Below, piece after piece: positions 43,701-56,103 of a stretch of DNA of 64,000 nucleotides. Made by a program: the position numbers and the translations under genes. The notes under the pieces are model-generated. The model saw only the letters and a program-made list of their open reading frames with translations, had not been told where the DNA came from and did not search any database. Each line of letters opens with the position of its first letter. Position 1 is the stretch's first letter. Source of the DNA: Rhynchospora pubera (lineage: Eukaryota; Streptophyta; Magnoliopsida; Poales; Cyperaceae); the NCBI GenBank assembly GCA_028095005.1, contig CM051460.1, positions 19,639,501 to 19,703,500 on the forward strand, in the 5' to 3' direction.

Positions 43701-46700
43701 CAAAGATTTGGAATCAACCACCTTCTTTTCATTAGCAAGCATCAAATCATTTTCTGATATTTTTGCCTCACGTCCATCAGTTCTTGTGTTATTGCTTGTG
43801 CTTGCTATACTTGATTCTGGAATTTCTACTCTCATGCTCGAGTCATCCGATACGGGACTGCTACCCCTGAAATTTCAAGCAATCACCATTACTAAATTGG
43901 CTGGCTGAAATTACTAGATAGCTAAAAACAGGTCTTCGTGCACCAGGCTCTGCTTTTAGGACTTTTACAAACAAAAATCTAAGAGCAATATGACTACTAC
44001 TACTACTACTAGTATTATTATTATTATATATTATTTTGTTTTTTGGATGATTTCTCTTGTGAGATTTAGCGCACCCCAACTTGTTTGGGACAAAAGACTT
44101 AGTTGTTGTTGTTGTCTAACAGCAATATGACAACAAATAGATGAGCCACAGAGAAGAATTATCTCCTTCTTATGTGTACTTGAGAACATGAGTTATTTGT
44201 TTTTTATTTTATTCCTTTTGTTTGGTTGGTGGTACGTTGGTGGGGGGGGGGGATGTGGGTTCCTTCATTAAAGAATTTAATTTAGCCTTCAAGGTTCTTG
44301 AAAGAATAAAGATTAAGATCACCTGTAAATGGTTTCATCTTCAAGTGCTTCCTTCCCTGAATTGCATTTGGATGATGAAGGAACCTGGCAAATAAAGAGT
44401 GACAATAATTTTCCATGTTAAACAGGACAAAGGATAACAGTGTTGTAAAGAAGCTTGACAAGGAATTGTTTCAACCTAGAAATGAAATGAATTCCAAAGA
44501 CATTCGAAGCTGTAAGAAAAGATGATTCTACAATTGTAAAATACATAATTACTTTCAAAAGCAGCTTTTAAATTTCGGTGTTTTATCGCCGTTTTAGCAT
44601 AAATATTGGTTTTCCAAACTAAAACGCACGATAACCCTCCCAATCGAGAAAAAACGGTTACGCGAGAATTTCAAAATTTCAGCAATATATCGGAAATTGT
44701 AACGTGTTTGGCAGCGAAAAGACGATGTACTCCAGGCTCCTTCCTCGCCCTGACCACACTTTCATTACCTAATTTTACTTGTTTTCTTGTTGATCAATTG
44801 ATGAAAAGCAGTTGAACTTTAAATGTTTTTGTAAAAGCAATGTTTGATGGTTTGTCAATATAGTTGAGGGCTTGAGGCCATGATGTGAATTTTTTTATAA
44901 GGTTAACACTGAATTTGAGTTCTCTATTTTTTTCAAAGTAACTGAGGAATGGTATATTCTATTGGATGAAATTAAATTTATCAAGCTATTTCAATATTTT
45001 TAAAAGCCTCGCTTGTGGGTCTGCACATATCTGGTGTAACCATAAGTTCATAACACTATAATACAATGACAATTTTAATAGTTGTATATACAAACCGTTT
45101 AAAATGTCCGTTTTATCACCGAAAAAATGCCACACCGCTAAATCAACTCCGAACCGTTAAACCGGAAAAATAGCATTTTAAAAGCTTGAATAAAAAATAA
45201 TAACAGAAAATTAATGAATTATACATTTATATTGGAAAAATACTTCTGCAATAATAACCTAAACACACCTTTTCAAGTATTGATCCCTTAGCATTTTCCT
45301 CATCTTCTTTTATCTCAGAAGATTCATCATCATCTTGAATCTAGTAAAAAGAATAAAATAAAAACTTTAACCTAATGTTGAAAAACAATAATAAAAAGCT
45401 AAAATCCCTAGCAATTGAGAGAAATAGAAAAGAAAAAAATCGGTAGTACCAGTGATGCTTGCGCCTTCAGATCCTCAATGTCAAAATTCCATGCACTAAC
45501 GCCTCTTTGGTATTCACTCTGTCAAATCTCAAACCAGAACATCCCATAAAAATCGCACACCATAGCATTCACTAAAGAGATTTGCACACCATAACATGCC
45601 ATATAAACTACAAGGAGATTGCAGTATGCCATTGTACTGAGGACTACCCTTGCAAGTAATTTGGGAACACAATGATTTTTATAACATTAAGCATTTCTTA
45701 GCCATACCTCCTGACAATATTTTCTTTTCATTTAGATATAATTCATACCAGTAGTGAACTTTCATTGCTATAATGTGTAAAAGTAAAACTATAAAAGTAA
45801 AGTGCCAATAAAGATGAATATACAGCTGCCACAAACTTTTGACCATGTTCTATTTGAGACTTGTTAAGAACACACCATTGATATTGCTTCTTGTTCTGAA
45901 GAAGGCATTTTCCTCAAAGCCAGTTGTGCAGCATCTTTGAGCTGAAAACATTACTAAGCACTTAGCAAACAAGAATTTGGACAAAATGGAAAATACAACA
46001 AAATAGATGAGGAATAGTTTTTCTGACCTGCAGTGCTTTTACTCTATCCCACAGAGGAGGCAAGTCGGCTAAAATTTTCTTCAAAGCAACCTCAGGTGAC
46101 TTCACAGTCTTGAAAAATTGATGCTTTAACAGCTTCTCAGCTGTTGGCCTCTTTGTTGGGTCTTTAACTAGGCACATTGTAACCATTTCCTTAAAAGACT
46201 GGTCTCAACTGAAAATTCTTCATCAGTATAGGAAACACTAAATTCTACATACTACGTAGAAATATTCTACAAATTCAAAGACTTCTAAGTAGAAGGATCT
46301 ATACTACCTTTGAGAATCTTTTATCTCGGTCATAATCAAGGCCAGGAGGTGCGTTCTGTAAAGTCATGAGAAGAACCTAAAATTGCCAAAAAAAAAAAAA
46401 AAAAGAATGAAGCATTGAAGTGTAATGAACTATACAAGTACTCGTAGCTGATATAATATGCAGTTGCACAAAAGGATTTCAAGTTTGCACGAAAATTAAG
46501 AAACAACAGGATGTTTTCTATAGGCACTGTGCTAAGAATTTAGAGGCAGTTGCTAAAATAATTTCAGAACAGCACCCCAAGATAAGTTTTACCTTCATGG
46601 GAGGGTATTTGGAAAATGGAGCATGGCCATGTGCCAGTTCGAGTGCAGTTATCCCAAAAGACCATATATCAGCTCTGTGACAATGGAAAAGGTAAGTACT

Positions 46701-48627
46701 AAGATCTTCTAGCTACAGAATAAGCAACAATAAGATCTTCACTTTTTAGCTGGTAAAACATACTTGAAATCATATCCAGCCCCTGGTTGAAGTACTTCTG
46801 GGGCCATCCTACAAAGATGGAAAAACATACAAAACAATAAAAACATTTCCTCGTTATCCAGTACCATATTCATGTACAAATTACATTGATGAAACTGTTG
46901 TAACAAACATAAGAAAATGGAACACAAAATATGAGCAAAACCCTACCAACAGGGGGTTCCGACGAATGTGGTTCTCGACCTTTGCCTGTCGCCTTTATCA
47001 AACATACACGCAGAAACACCAAAATCTCCCAGCTTCACTATGCCAGGACTATCTATAAGTATATTACCAGCCTACAATACAAAAAGCCCTCCATGACTAA
47101 CAATAGGAAGGTAACAAAGAAAGCCCAAGCTTATAAAAAGTAGTAACCTTGATGTCTCGATGGATATGACCATGCCTATGGAGATATTCCAATGCCTTAA
47201 GTGTTTCTTTCAAAATAGAACCGATAACACGCTCTTCAAACCCATCAGGGTAAGCGATCTTCATTAGGTGAAGACATGAGCCTTCAGACATAAATGGCAT
47301 CACCACCCAAAGATGCTGCTCAACAACAAATGAGCAGTATGATTTTATCAAATTGGGATGGTCTATCAGTTTCATTATCTGTGCCTCTCTTCTGATGTCA
47401 TCCTACAAAAGAATTGTTGTTTATCATGAAGCAACATTGAAAGTGAAACATAACTAAATGAAAACCACAAAATTCAATTTATAGCAGCTGAATTAAAATT
47501 ATCTTCATAGAGAAAATGAACCCTCCCTCAATATATTAAAAAAAAAAACAAAATCTTCAATCAGCAGATAAAAGAAAACTTGTAGTGGTGTCTGTATAAT
47601 ATGCATGTATAGAGAAAATTAGTACCGATGTCGTAGCAGCATTTAATTTTCTAACTGAACCAAGATAGAAAAGAAAATTAACCTTAAAAGATCAAAACTG
47701 GGACAGCAGATAATATCAGTAATTCACTTAAAAAAATAGAAAATGTTCAGTAAGGCCAACATAAAAAAATAAATAAATGGAATAAGAAATTAAGTATTGT
47801 TATCCACATCTCATCTGTTTTCTGAAAAACCTAAAGCCAGGTCAAAGAATTTCAGGTGGACTTTGATTCCGCAGAGGAACCAGAACAAAAATCTAAAAAT
47901 GAAACATGAGGAAACCATTGCATAAACCTGCCTATTATCTGAATATAAATTAACTGTAGAGCAAATCTAACATCAGCAATAATTCAGATAAATTAATACA
48001 GTTAAGCTTGTCAACTCCTCAGAGGAACAAGAAACACAAATGTAAAGAAACCTTGAGGAAACCAAAGCAAAAACATGACCCTTGATCCAAATTCACTAAG
48101 TAACAGAACAATTATTCATAGTGGAGAGTTAACTTGTATAAAACAGCATGCTATTGCCTCTTAATTACAAGTACAAGAAAAGGAAATTCACAAAACTAAA
48201 TAATCTAAACTATTTAGATACAACAAAATTTCTTTATCAACCCTGAGTGCACAATTCCTCTTTTTTCATCTCTTATCCAAAGAATTATAAAATAAATTGA
48301 GCAATCAATAAATAAACTAATGGAAACCAAATAAAGATCCGGACAATAAAAAATAAACCAGATCCCAGTTATAATCCCACTCCGGATCTACAAGCAGTAC
48401 ACAACTGCTCATACACAAAGGTGTCTAGAGAGAGAGAAAGAGGAACTAACGAGATTGCTATTGCATCGATCGAGATCGAGGCACTTGACAGCGACGATCT
48501 CATTGGAAGGTACGTAGATCGCTCTGTACACCACGGCGTTGGCGCCATAGCCGACCTCTTCTAGTAGGTTGTACTCCTCAGCCGACGCCTTGTACACTCT
48601 CTTCCCACTCCCACTCTTCCCTACCAT
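40789..48627 (-). CDS. Ste20/FRAY-type serine/threonine-protein kinase (BLUS1-like group)
   Basis: Twenty-one exons: 48451-48627, 47148-47402, 46947-47071, 46764-46808, 46593-46674, 46308-46376, 46028-46198, 45876-45941, 45450-45518, 45269-45340, 44323-44384, 43624-43866, 42896-43029, 42632-42723, 42520-42552, 42376-42438, 42079-42180, 41896-41947, 41466-41515, 41175-41239, 40789-40915. They join in frame to 717 residues. The kinase domain spans about 19-280: GYGANAVVYRA loop, lysine in VAVK at 48, HRDIK with the catalytic Asp at 142, DFG at 160-162, GTPCWMAPE ending at 190. All catalytic residues are present. The rest is low-complexity (SGPLSLPNRAS-type) and ends in a short coiled coil (LTDELIGAKLKHIQLEQELN). 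In animals relatives (OSR1/SPAK) act on ion cotransporters; in Arabidopsis BLUS1 acts in stomatal blue-light signalling. The role of this paralogue group is inferred only loosely. Introns hold a SINE end and a worn hAT-like element. Confidence 0.94.
43990..44117 (+). repeat. TS-like SINE 3' portion in a kinase intron
   Basis: GCACCCCAACTTGTTTGGGA followed by CAAAAGACTTAGTTGTTG and further TTG units is the characteristic 3' end of TS-type SINEs. A CTA/TTA microsatellite precedes it. It lies in the intron between exons 11 and 12, opposite in strand to the gene. Related to 30405-30577. Confidence 0.7.
44562..45188. mobile_element. Worn hAT-like element in a kinase intron
   Basis: Left end CAGCTTTTAAATTTCGGTG and inverted right end CAAGCTTTTAAAATGCTAT resemble the hAT MITE at 16533 (CAAGCTTTTAAATTTCG). 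Subterminal TTTTATCGCCGTTTTAG and CCGTTTTATCACCG have the same style. No clean 8-bp duplication remains. It lies between exons 10 and 11. The open frame 44606-44815 is inside it and not a gene. Confidence 0.6.
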
Positions 48628-49191
48628 CTCTCTCTTTTCGCCTCTCTCTCTCGACCTCTTTCGTTGACCGCCGTCAGTGGCGATGAGGATAGAGAGGTGA
48701 AGGAAGGAAGGAAGGAAGAAAGGAAGAAAGAGTGCTGTAAGACGTAAAAGGAAAGCAGAAATTTTTTAATAATTGCGGGAGGGGTTGGAATTGGAAATAG
48801 CAACGGAGGGAGGAGGGATCGATCAACGGATCAAGGGGGAGAGAAGAAAAGAGGCAGCGTTGACGTGGCGCGGCCTCGAGCGCCGGATTGGATTGGGAAG
48901 GACAGGAAACCGGGCTAGCGTTGAAATTGTAAGACTGAGACGAGAGCAATAGATAGAACGACAGTTCCTCTGTGAATTTTGTCTCTGTTTCTTATGTACA
49001 GCGGGGTTCTTCTTGTGGGACCATCTCCGAATTACTTCAGGTTTCGGTCCGGGTGCGGGTGCACGTTAGAAAGGTAAGAACTGAGAAGAGTGGATGGGAC
49101 CCACCGCGTGGTGAGTGGGACCCGTTGCAGAGATCTGACGAAGCGAGTTTTGCTGTTCTGACAATCAGACATTTTATACTGTATATAGAGA
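48628..49191. other. Promoter and 5' leader region of the kinase gene
   Basis: Purine/pyrimidine-rich and less AT-rich DNA just upstream (in minus orientation) of the kinase start codon, including AGAGAGGGAGAGAAGAG-like tracts and GAAGG repeats near 48700. It reads as a leader and promoter. No other gene is supported; the frames here are low in complexity. Confidence 0.5.
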
Positions 49192-49412
49192 GGGTGTGTT
49201 TGGATGACCATGGAATAAGAAATAAGAATAAGAAATTTCGATATGCGTGCTTATTTTTATTTTTGTGCAACTCAAACAACACAAGAATAAAGAATTTGGA
49301 CCCTTACTCCTATACTAACAAAACCATGGTATAAGAATAAGGAATTTGGATAAGCACGTTTACCGAAATTTCTTATTCTTATTCCTTATTCCATGCTCAT
49401 CCAAACACACCC
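49192..49412. mobile_element. MITE with GGGTGTGTTTGGATGA ends, about 221 bp
   Basis: Begins GGGTGTGTTTGGATGACCAT and ends ATGCTCATCCAAACACACCC, with long inner inverted repeats containing AATAAGAATAAGAAATTTCG. This makes it a hairpin element of the Tourist-like type, about 560 bp upstream of the kinase start codon. Short target duplication not resolved. Confidence 0.8.
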
Positions 49413-50427
49413 ATATAGTATAGTATATATAAAAAAGTCGGTACTCGGCTCTACTTTATTTGCCATTAAATGCATGGACCAGAACGATGCATGGAGATAA
49501 TTTAAGCTATGATTCAGCGACTGTGACTGGTGGTCCAGAAACTAGTTAAAAGAGTAGGTGCAGGAAGGAGGTGAAGGGAGGAAGTACCACGGTCGGGGAC
49601 GAGTGGGTACGAATACGGAAGTCGGAAGGGACGGATCCAAAATAAGGAAGAGCCTGAAATTGGAACAGGTGAGACTTGAGAGTGAGACTGAGAGAGGCGC
49701 CGTACGATGTTGCGTAAGGTCCAAGATAACACGGGTATTAAAATCGGGTTTGGGACTTTGGGTGGCTGAGACGTGAGAGTGATTGTGAACTGGCGCGACG
49801 GGCCAAAAAGGCACGCACCTGGCTAAGGCTTCACCTCACTTGTGGCCTGTGGGACCCGCATTGAGGCCTGCGGGCAGAGGGGCTGTTTTTTTTGTTTGGG
49901 TAGACATGTTGGGGAACTGTAGCACGTGCATGCCTGGGTAAATGAAGTAATTAGTATTTTTGATAACGGTATAAAAGCTAGTTCCGAGGCTGGTAATTCC
50001 GTTTTGTTTTTATTTTTCTGGGAAGTGATCCGCACACCAAATAATTTAGCCCCCAACAACATTTATGCAGTCTTATGTCATAAATACCCCTCACATCAAT
50101 TAAGAAATATATTATATTTATTTCCTAAATGTAACTAATAACTTTCCTTCAATTATGCTTTCCTTAACCATATTTCTCTATTTCACGCTAAGCCTAAGAG
50201 AGCACAACCGTACTGTTGTTGTTTTAAAATTTTTATTGCTAATGTTTTGATTTCTACTTTGCTCATCAGGACAAGCTTTCCATCAATTAAGAAATTCCTA
50301 TGCCACGATTAATAATTACTTAATTAGTTAATCATTTAATTTTGCAATATATGTTGTATTGTTGGTTTTTTTTAACCATATTTTGCATATTTTAGATTTT
50401 TTATGGTAATAAAAGTGTTCAATTACT
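49413..50427. other. Intergenic sequence, no gene seen
   Basis: Mixed composition. Overlapping frames on both strands at 49514-49814 mirror each other and look like chance frames in a GC-richer patch. The right half is AT-rich. Confidence 0.4.
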
Positions 50428-50430
50428 TAT

Positions 50431-52060
50431 GGGCCCGTTTGGATGGGGTAGGAATTTGGAAAATTTGCAATTCTTAGAAATAAGTTTATTGGAAAGTGTG
50501 TAACTTTGTGAAGATTTTGGATTGTTTATAAATCAGGAGTGATAACCATCATCCACAAAAAAAACATCCATGTCATCCAATGATTTTTCCGCACTTTTGT
50601 TTTCTCCGCGAGCGCTCTCTCTCTCCGCGCGTTCTCACGTGTCCTCCCTTTCCGTGCCCTTCCCCCTATTCTCTCAATCTCCACTCGCCTCTCTCTCCGC
50701 TCACCCTCCCTCTCGTCTTTTCCCTCTCTACCCTTCCCTAACCCCCCTGTCTTTCCCCTCTCTCCTTTCCCACCCCCTCTCTCCCTTCCCTTCCCGTTTT
50801 CCTTCTCCCATCTTCATTTTTGTTCACTCTCAATTTTCCTTCGACTCCTAATTGATTAAATAAAGAAACAAGATGATCAGATGCAACAAATAAATTGAAC
50901 ATATCAAGCAACTAATTGAACAGAAATAATAAACAATATGAACTCAGACAAAAACAATAAAAATGAACATATATATATAACAAAGTGAATATGTAACACA
51001 AATAAAATGAACAGATTTATCAAATAAATTGAACACATATTACAAACAATTTGAACTCATGTAAAAAAATAAGTGAACATATATAAAGCAGAAATAACAA
51101 ATAAATCGAACATATGTAACAAATAAATTGAACATATATTACAAACAATTTGAACTCATGCAAAAAAATAAAGGTGAACACATACAAAACAGAAAATAAC
51201 AAATAAATTGAACAAAAATAACAGATAAATTGAACAGATACAACAAATAAATTGAACAGATATAACAAATAAATTTAATCGATATAACAAACAATGTGGA
51301 CTCAAGTAAAAGTGAATAAATAAACTGAACATGTATAACAACTAAATTGAACTGATATAACAAATAACTTGAACAAATGTAACAAACATGTTGACTCATA
51401 CAAAAAAGTAAAAGTGAACAAATAAACTGAACAGATATAACAAATAAATTGAACTAATATAACAAAAAAATTGAACATATGTAAGAAACATGTTGACTCA
51501 TACAAAAAAATAAATAGTGAACATAAAATGAACAGTTATATCTATTAGATACTCTCTTATTGTATTTAAATGAACAGTTATATCAATTACATACTCTTTA
51601 GTAATATTAACAGAGTAAACATTATATACTCCTTTGCTACAACAAACTGAACACTTATGTATATTAAATAATTCTTTATTATAACTCACTGTATAAAAAA
51701 CAAGATTATTTAGAAAAAATAAAAATGAAAAAAATGAAAAAAACGAGAAAAGAAACAGAGAGAATAAAGAGGGAGAGGAGATGAGGGAGAGAGGTCAGAG
51801 AAAGAAAGGAGACGTGGAAGGAAAGGAGGGGAAGATGCTTAGAGAAGGGAGCAGAGGTAGACGCGGAAATGCGGGAAAAAAATGGAGGAGGGGAGGGGTA
51901 GATACGGAAGAAAATAGAAAGAGAGAGAGGGAGCGCGCTATTGTGGATGGCTTGGATGGCGTTGGGTTGGATGATAAGTAGTAATTACCTTTATAAATTA
52001 TAATAAATTTGGAATATAAAATTCTCGAAATTGCAAATTCCGGCCCATCCAAACGGGGCC
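50431..52060. mobile_element. Tourist-like MITE split by a later insertion
   Basis: Left part 50431-50533 starts GGGCCCGTTTGGATGGGGTA. Right part 51999-52060 ends GGCCCATCCAAACGGGGCC. TAT flanks the whole on both sides (50428-50430 and 52061-52063). Joined without the insertion and one copy of its 9-bp duplication, the two parts make a MITE of about 165 bp, the size of its relatives. This shows that the inner element B came later. Confidence 0.85.
50534..51989. mobile_element. MULE-like element B, 1456 bp, inserted in a MITE
   Basis: A perfect 9-bp duplication TTTATAAAT flanks it (50525-50533 and 51990-51998). Ends: CAGGAGTGATAACCATCATC at the left and, inverted, GGTAATTACTACTTATCATC at the right, with CATCCA-rich subterminal parts on both sides. 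Inside are a CTCTCC-rich tract (50590-50830) and a long minisatellite of AAATAAATTGAACATATA-type units (50870-51530). The purine-rich tract follows at 51720-51930. No transposase. All open frames here (50570-50851, 51020-51505 and others) are readings of these tracts. Confidence 0.85.
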
Positions 52061-52063
52061 TAT

Positions 52064-52537
52064 GTGTTTCTTTCTGGCATAGTGAAAGTGATGGCTCTGC
52101 ACTTGAGGTAGTTAGCATCTAAAAAGAAGAATTTTTTTTTTGAAAAAATGAAGAAAAGGTTGTTTGAAGAAAGAATGGAGTGGAGAAAAGTTATTTGATA
52201 TGAGGGGCACTATCGTCATTTATAAAAAAGTTAAGTTGTTCGGATCATTTTTAATGTTGTCCACATCATCACCCCTAATTCTCGTTCCAGTTTGTCTTTT
52301 AGAATCAAGCTTTTTAAAAAATTATTTTATCGTCGTTTTATCTAGATAGATATTTGTTCATGATGTACAACCGTTTTAACCATTTTAGCACTAATAAATG
52401 CTAAATCATCGTCCAACTACTAAATCGCACAAATCTCATTTAAAACCATTGTTTGGAATAAATTGGTTGACATTTTTCGATAATTTCATGATATATTTTG
52501 GAATTGTAATTAATCAAATGTGTTTGTGATTAGAGGT
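52064..52537. other. Short intergenic gap
   Basis: AT-rich sequence between two transposon insertions. CACATCATCACCCC near 52261 resembles MULE-like ends seen elsewhere in the window, but no partner end or duplication was found. No gene. Confidence 0.35.
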
Positions 52538-52547
52538 GATTTCAATT

Positions 52548-55500
52548 CGGTCCTGATATGGGACATCCCAACTATTTGACATCCTTGACATCCCAGTCGA
52601 AATAATAGGCTGGCCCAACGTAATTCATTTTGCGCACTGCAATCTGGGTGTCAGATGCTGGATCGTGACATCATCAAGATACTAGAAGTATTTAAGTTGA
52701 TGTAAGGAAGTATATAAATATGTTTTAAACTTTTTATATAAAATTTAATAAAGTTAATAATGTTTATAATGAATCAAATTCTGGCATTTGGTGTTATCCG
52801 ACTGGAACATTAAGGAGTATATATTCCTACATAAGGAATTAAATTATTTGTATTAATGGTGTACTTATTTTTCAACAATTAGTCTTCAAAGGATGATTAA
52901 TTATATTTTAGGTAGCAAAGATACAAAGTGTAAAGATATGAGTTCATATATGAGTTCATATATTTTCAAAATTGAAGCAACATATTTCAATTATCAGATT
53001 ACATAATTAAATATTTCATTATATGTAAATAAGTAAGCATTCATTAAACAAAGTGCAAAAAATTGAAAACATTTATGCAATGACTCATTTAAGTAAGCAT
53101 TCCTTTAAGAATTGTCCAATGTTAGAACAAACACACATGTCAGGTTCTTGATATGTACTCCCTTGTTAGATATTATTTACTCCCTTATCCTATGTTTTGT
53201 ACTCCTTTAAGATTATGCTAAAATACCAAACACAACTGTAAGGTTCTTGATATATACTCTGTTGTTATATATTATTTACTCCATTATCATATGTTTTGTA
53301 CTCCTTTAAGCCTATGCTAAAATACCAAACACACCTGCCAGGTTTTTGATATATAGTCACTTGTTAGATATTATTTACTCCATTATCCTATGTTTTGTAC
53401 TCCTTTAAGCCTATGTTAAAATATCAAACACACCTGTTAGGTTCTTGATATGTACTCCGTTGTTAGATATTATTTACTACTTTATCCTATATTTTGTACT
53501 CCTTTAAGATTGCTAAAATATCAAACACAACTGTCAAGTTCTTGATATGTACTCTGTTGTTAGATATTATTTACTCCCTTATCATATATTTTGTACTCCT
53601 TTAAGCCTATTCTAAAATACCAAACACACCTACCAGGTTCTTGTTATGTACTTCCTTGTTAGATATTATTTACTCTCTTATCCTATGTTTTGTACTCCTT
53701 TAAGCCTATGCTAAAATACCAAACACACCTGCCAGGTTCTTGTTATGTACTCTCTTGTTAGATATTATTTACTCTCTTATCCTATGTTTTGTACTCATTT
53801 AAACCTATGCTAAAATATCAAACACACCTGTCAGGTTATTGATATGTACTCTCTTATCCTATATTTTGTACTCCTTTAAGATTGTGCTAAAATACCAAAC
53901 ACACCTGCCAGGTTCTTTATATGTACTCCCTTATTAGATATTATTTACTCTCTTATACTATATTTTGTACTCCTTTAAGATTATGCTAAAATACCAAACA
54001 CACATGCCAGGTTCTCGATATGTACTCCCTTGTTAGATATTATTTACTCTCTTATCCTATATTTTGTACTCCTTTAAGCCTATCTTAGAACAACAAACAA
54101 ACAACAAAGCTTCTTGATATGTACTCCCTTATTAGATATTATTTACTCCTTTATCCTATGTTTTGTACTCCTTTAAACCTATGCTAAAATACAAAACACA
54201 CTTGTCAGGTTCTTGATATGTACTCTCTTGTTAGATATTATTCACTTATCCTATATTTTGTACTCCTTAAGCCTATATTAAAACATCAAACAAAACGCTT
54301 AAAGGAGTAGAAAAATTCAATACATTTGATCAAATTACATATGCATCCAATAAATTACTCTAAATAAACTGAAGTATATATTCTATTGTTTTGTTACAAA
54401 TAAACTCAAAGTATTTAGATAAAATAAATCCATAACATATAAATAGATAATTCCATTGTTCAAAATAAATACTACCTATGATCAAATGACATACACATCC
54501 CAATTTACTAAACAGTCAACGCCTCAAATAGTTCATCCCAATTTAGTAATTATATAGTCTCGTATGCCAAAATAAATGAACTGATAGTATTCAAAATGAG
54601 CCCTCAGATATATAACAATATGTACTCCCTCAAACTTTTATATATACTCCCTCATGATAATTTATTTACTTCTTCTGATTTTGAATAATGTTAAAATACA
54701 ACATCTTAATTGTTAAAGCAGAATTAAGAACATATAACAACAATTAAGCGAAATTGACATTGATTAAGACAAATACCTTGAATATAAAGAAGATTGATAG
54801 CAATGGCATTTGAATTAGGGATCTCGCTGACGTCACCACTCCGATAAAGACTAATCAAGCAACAAAGTCAAGAAAAACGATGAAATAGCACATACGACCA
54901 TGACGAAAAACTCAATTGCTTCAGATCTGAGAAGAAGAAAAGAGAATACCTTAGCGATATCTTCTCGAATCTTAACTAACTTCATCGCGAGGGAGGAGGC
55001 GGCTCCTACTCTCGGTAAATCTGACGAAGATCTATCTTCGATGCGAAGAAGGTATGTCAAAAGGAGGGAGAGATGAGATCTGGAATGAAAAAAAAATAAA
55101 TGAACAAAAATATATTTACTCTTTTATTTTAAGACAACTATCCTTGCGACAAGCATATATAAACATGCATTGCAAACAAATATAAACATGCACAATTACA
55201 GAGGAAAACAAATGAACATGATAGTGTCATATCAACAAGCAAGAGATACACGTACAAGATAAATGAACAAAAATTCTAAAACATTAGAATTAATCACAGT
55301 TATAAATGAAATTATATTCTCATTGATTCAAAAATTGGAGTTAATTATATGAAACGAACAGTTGTGATAAATGATATCGATGATTTCAAACTTGACACCG
55401 ATCCGCTTCAACCTGACTTCAAACAATATAGAAAGTACTGGTGCTTCAAACTGATATGCTTCAGACAATGGAAGTAATTCATGACTTATATTTCTGATAT

Positions 55501-56093
55501 AGTGAATCTTTACTTCAGCACAAAAAATTTGATTTCAAATTTTAAATCAGCAGTTGAACACAACAAAATCACAAATTAATTAGCGAAATTGAAAAATATG
55601 AAAGTGATGAAAAATTTGTGATCTGATCTGATCGAGATAGGGATAGACTAACCATATTGAGATTAACTAACCTGAGGGAGAATTGATGGCAAATGTGTTG
55701 TATACATGCTTGAGATATGATCCAATCGAGAAATAAAAATCACAAATTAAACAACGAAATTGAAAAAAATACGAAAACGATGATGATTTCGTGATCTGAT
55801 TTGAATGAGATATGATAGAATCACCTGAAAGAGAGAGGAAGAGAGCGCGCTAGCAGTGGTAGAGAGAGAAGCTCCGTAGAGAGAGACTACGTAAGTAGAG
55901 AGAGAAGCTCCGTAGAGAGAGAGAGAGGGGGGGGATTTGATCTTTGATCTGATTGAAAGAGATATTTTACGGAAGGGATTTCAATCTCATGCATTTCATG
56001 TGATTTTGTTGACGGGCCTTCCAGGCTTCATCGTGAGAGAGCCCATAAGGGATGGCAGGATGTCATATTAAGATGATGGCAGTTAGGATATCC
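52548..56093. mobile_element. MULE-like element D, 3546 bp
   Basis: A perfect 10-bp sequence GATTTCAATT lies on both sides (52538-52547 and 56094-56103), fitting a Mutator-type 9-10 bp duplication. Ends: CGGTCCTGATATGGGACATC at the left and, inverted, GGATATCCTAACTGCCATCA at the right, with GACATCC/GGATGTC motifs further in. The inside contains a 98-bp tandem array (53120-54300). It also has a minus-strand frame of 69 residues (54851-55060) with no known domain, and GA-rich tracts near 55840-55930. No transposase motif (DDE or SWIM) was found, so it appears non-autonomous. Confidence 0.75.
53120..54300. repeat. About twelve copies of a 98-bp tandem repeat
   Basis: Each unit runs through GGTTCTTGATATGTACTC, TTAGATATTATTTACTC, TATCCTATGTTTTGTACTCC and GCTAAAATACCAAACACACC. 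Unit starts (the GGTTCTTG position) fall near 53143, 53241, 53340, 53440, 53537, 53635, 53733, 53831, 53911, 54009, 54110 and 54208. One unit (53831) is shortened by about 18 bp. Copies differ at several positions. The array is internal to element D. Confidence 0.9.
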
Positions 56094-56103
56094 GATTTCA
56101 ATT

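Noticed and set aside
50570..51505. Several overlapping open frames rich in Ser/Pro/Leu or Phe/Cys/Ile
   Set aside because: They read the CT-rich tract and the minisatellite of MULE-like element B.
53120..54300. CRISPR-like array
   Set aside because: The 98-bp units are contiguous tandem copies without unique spacers, in a plant genome and inside a transposon.
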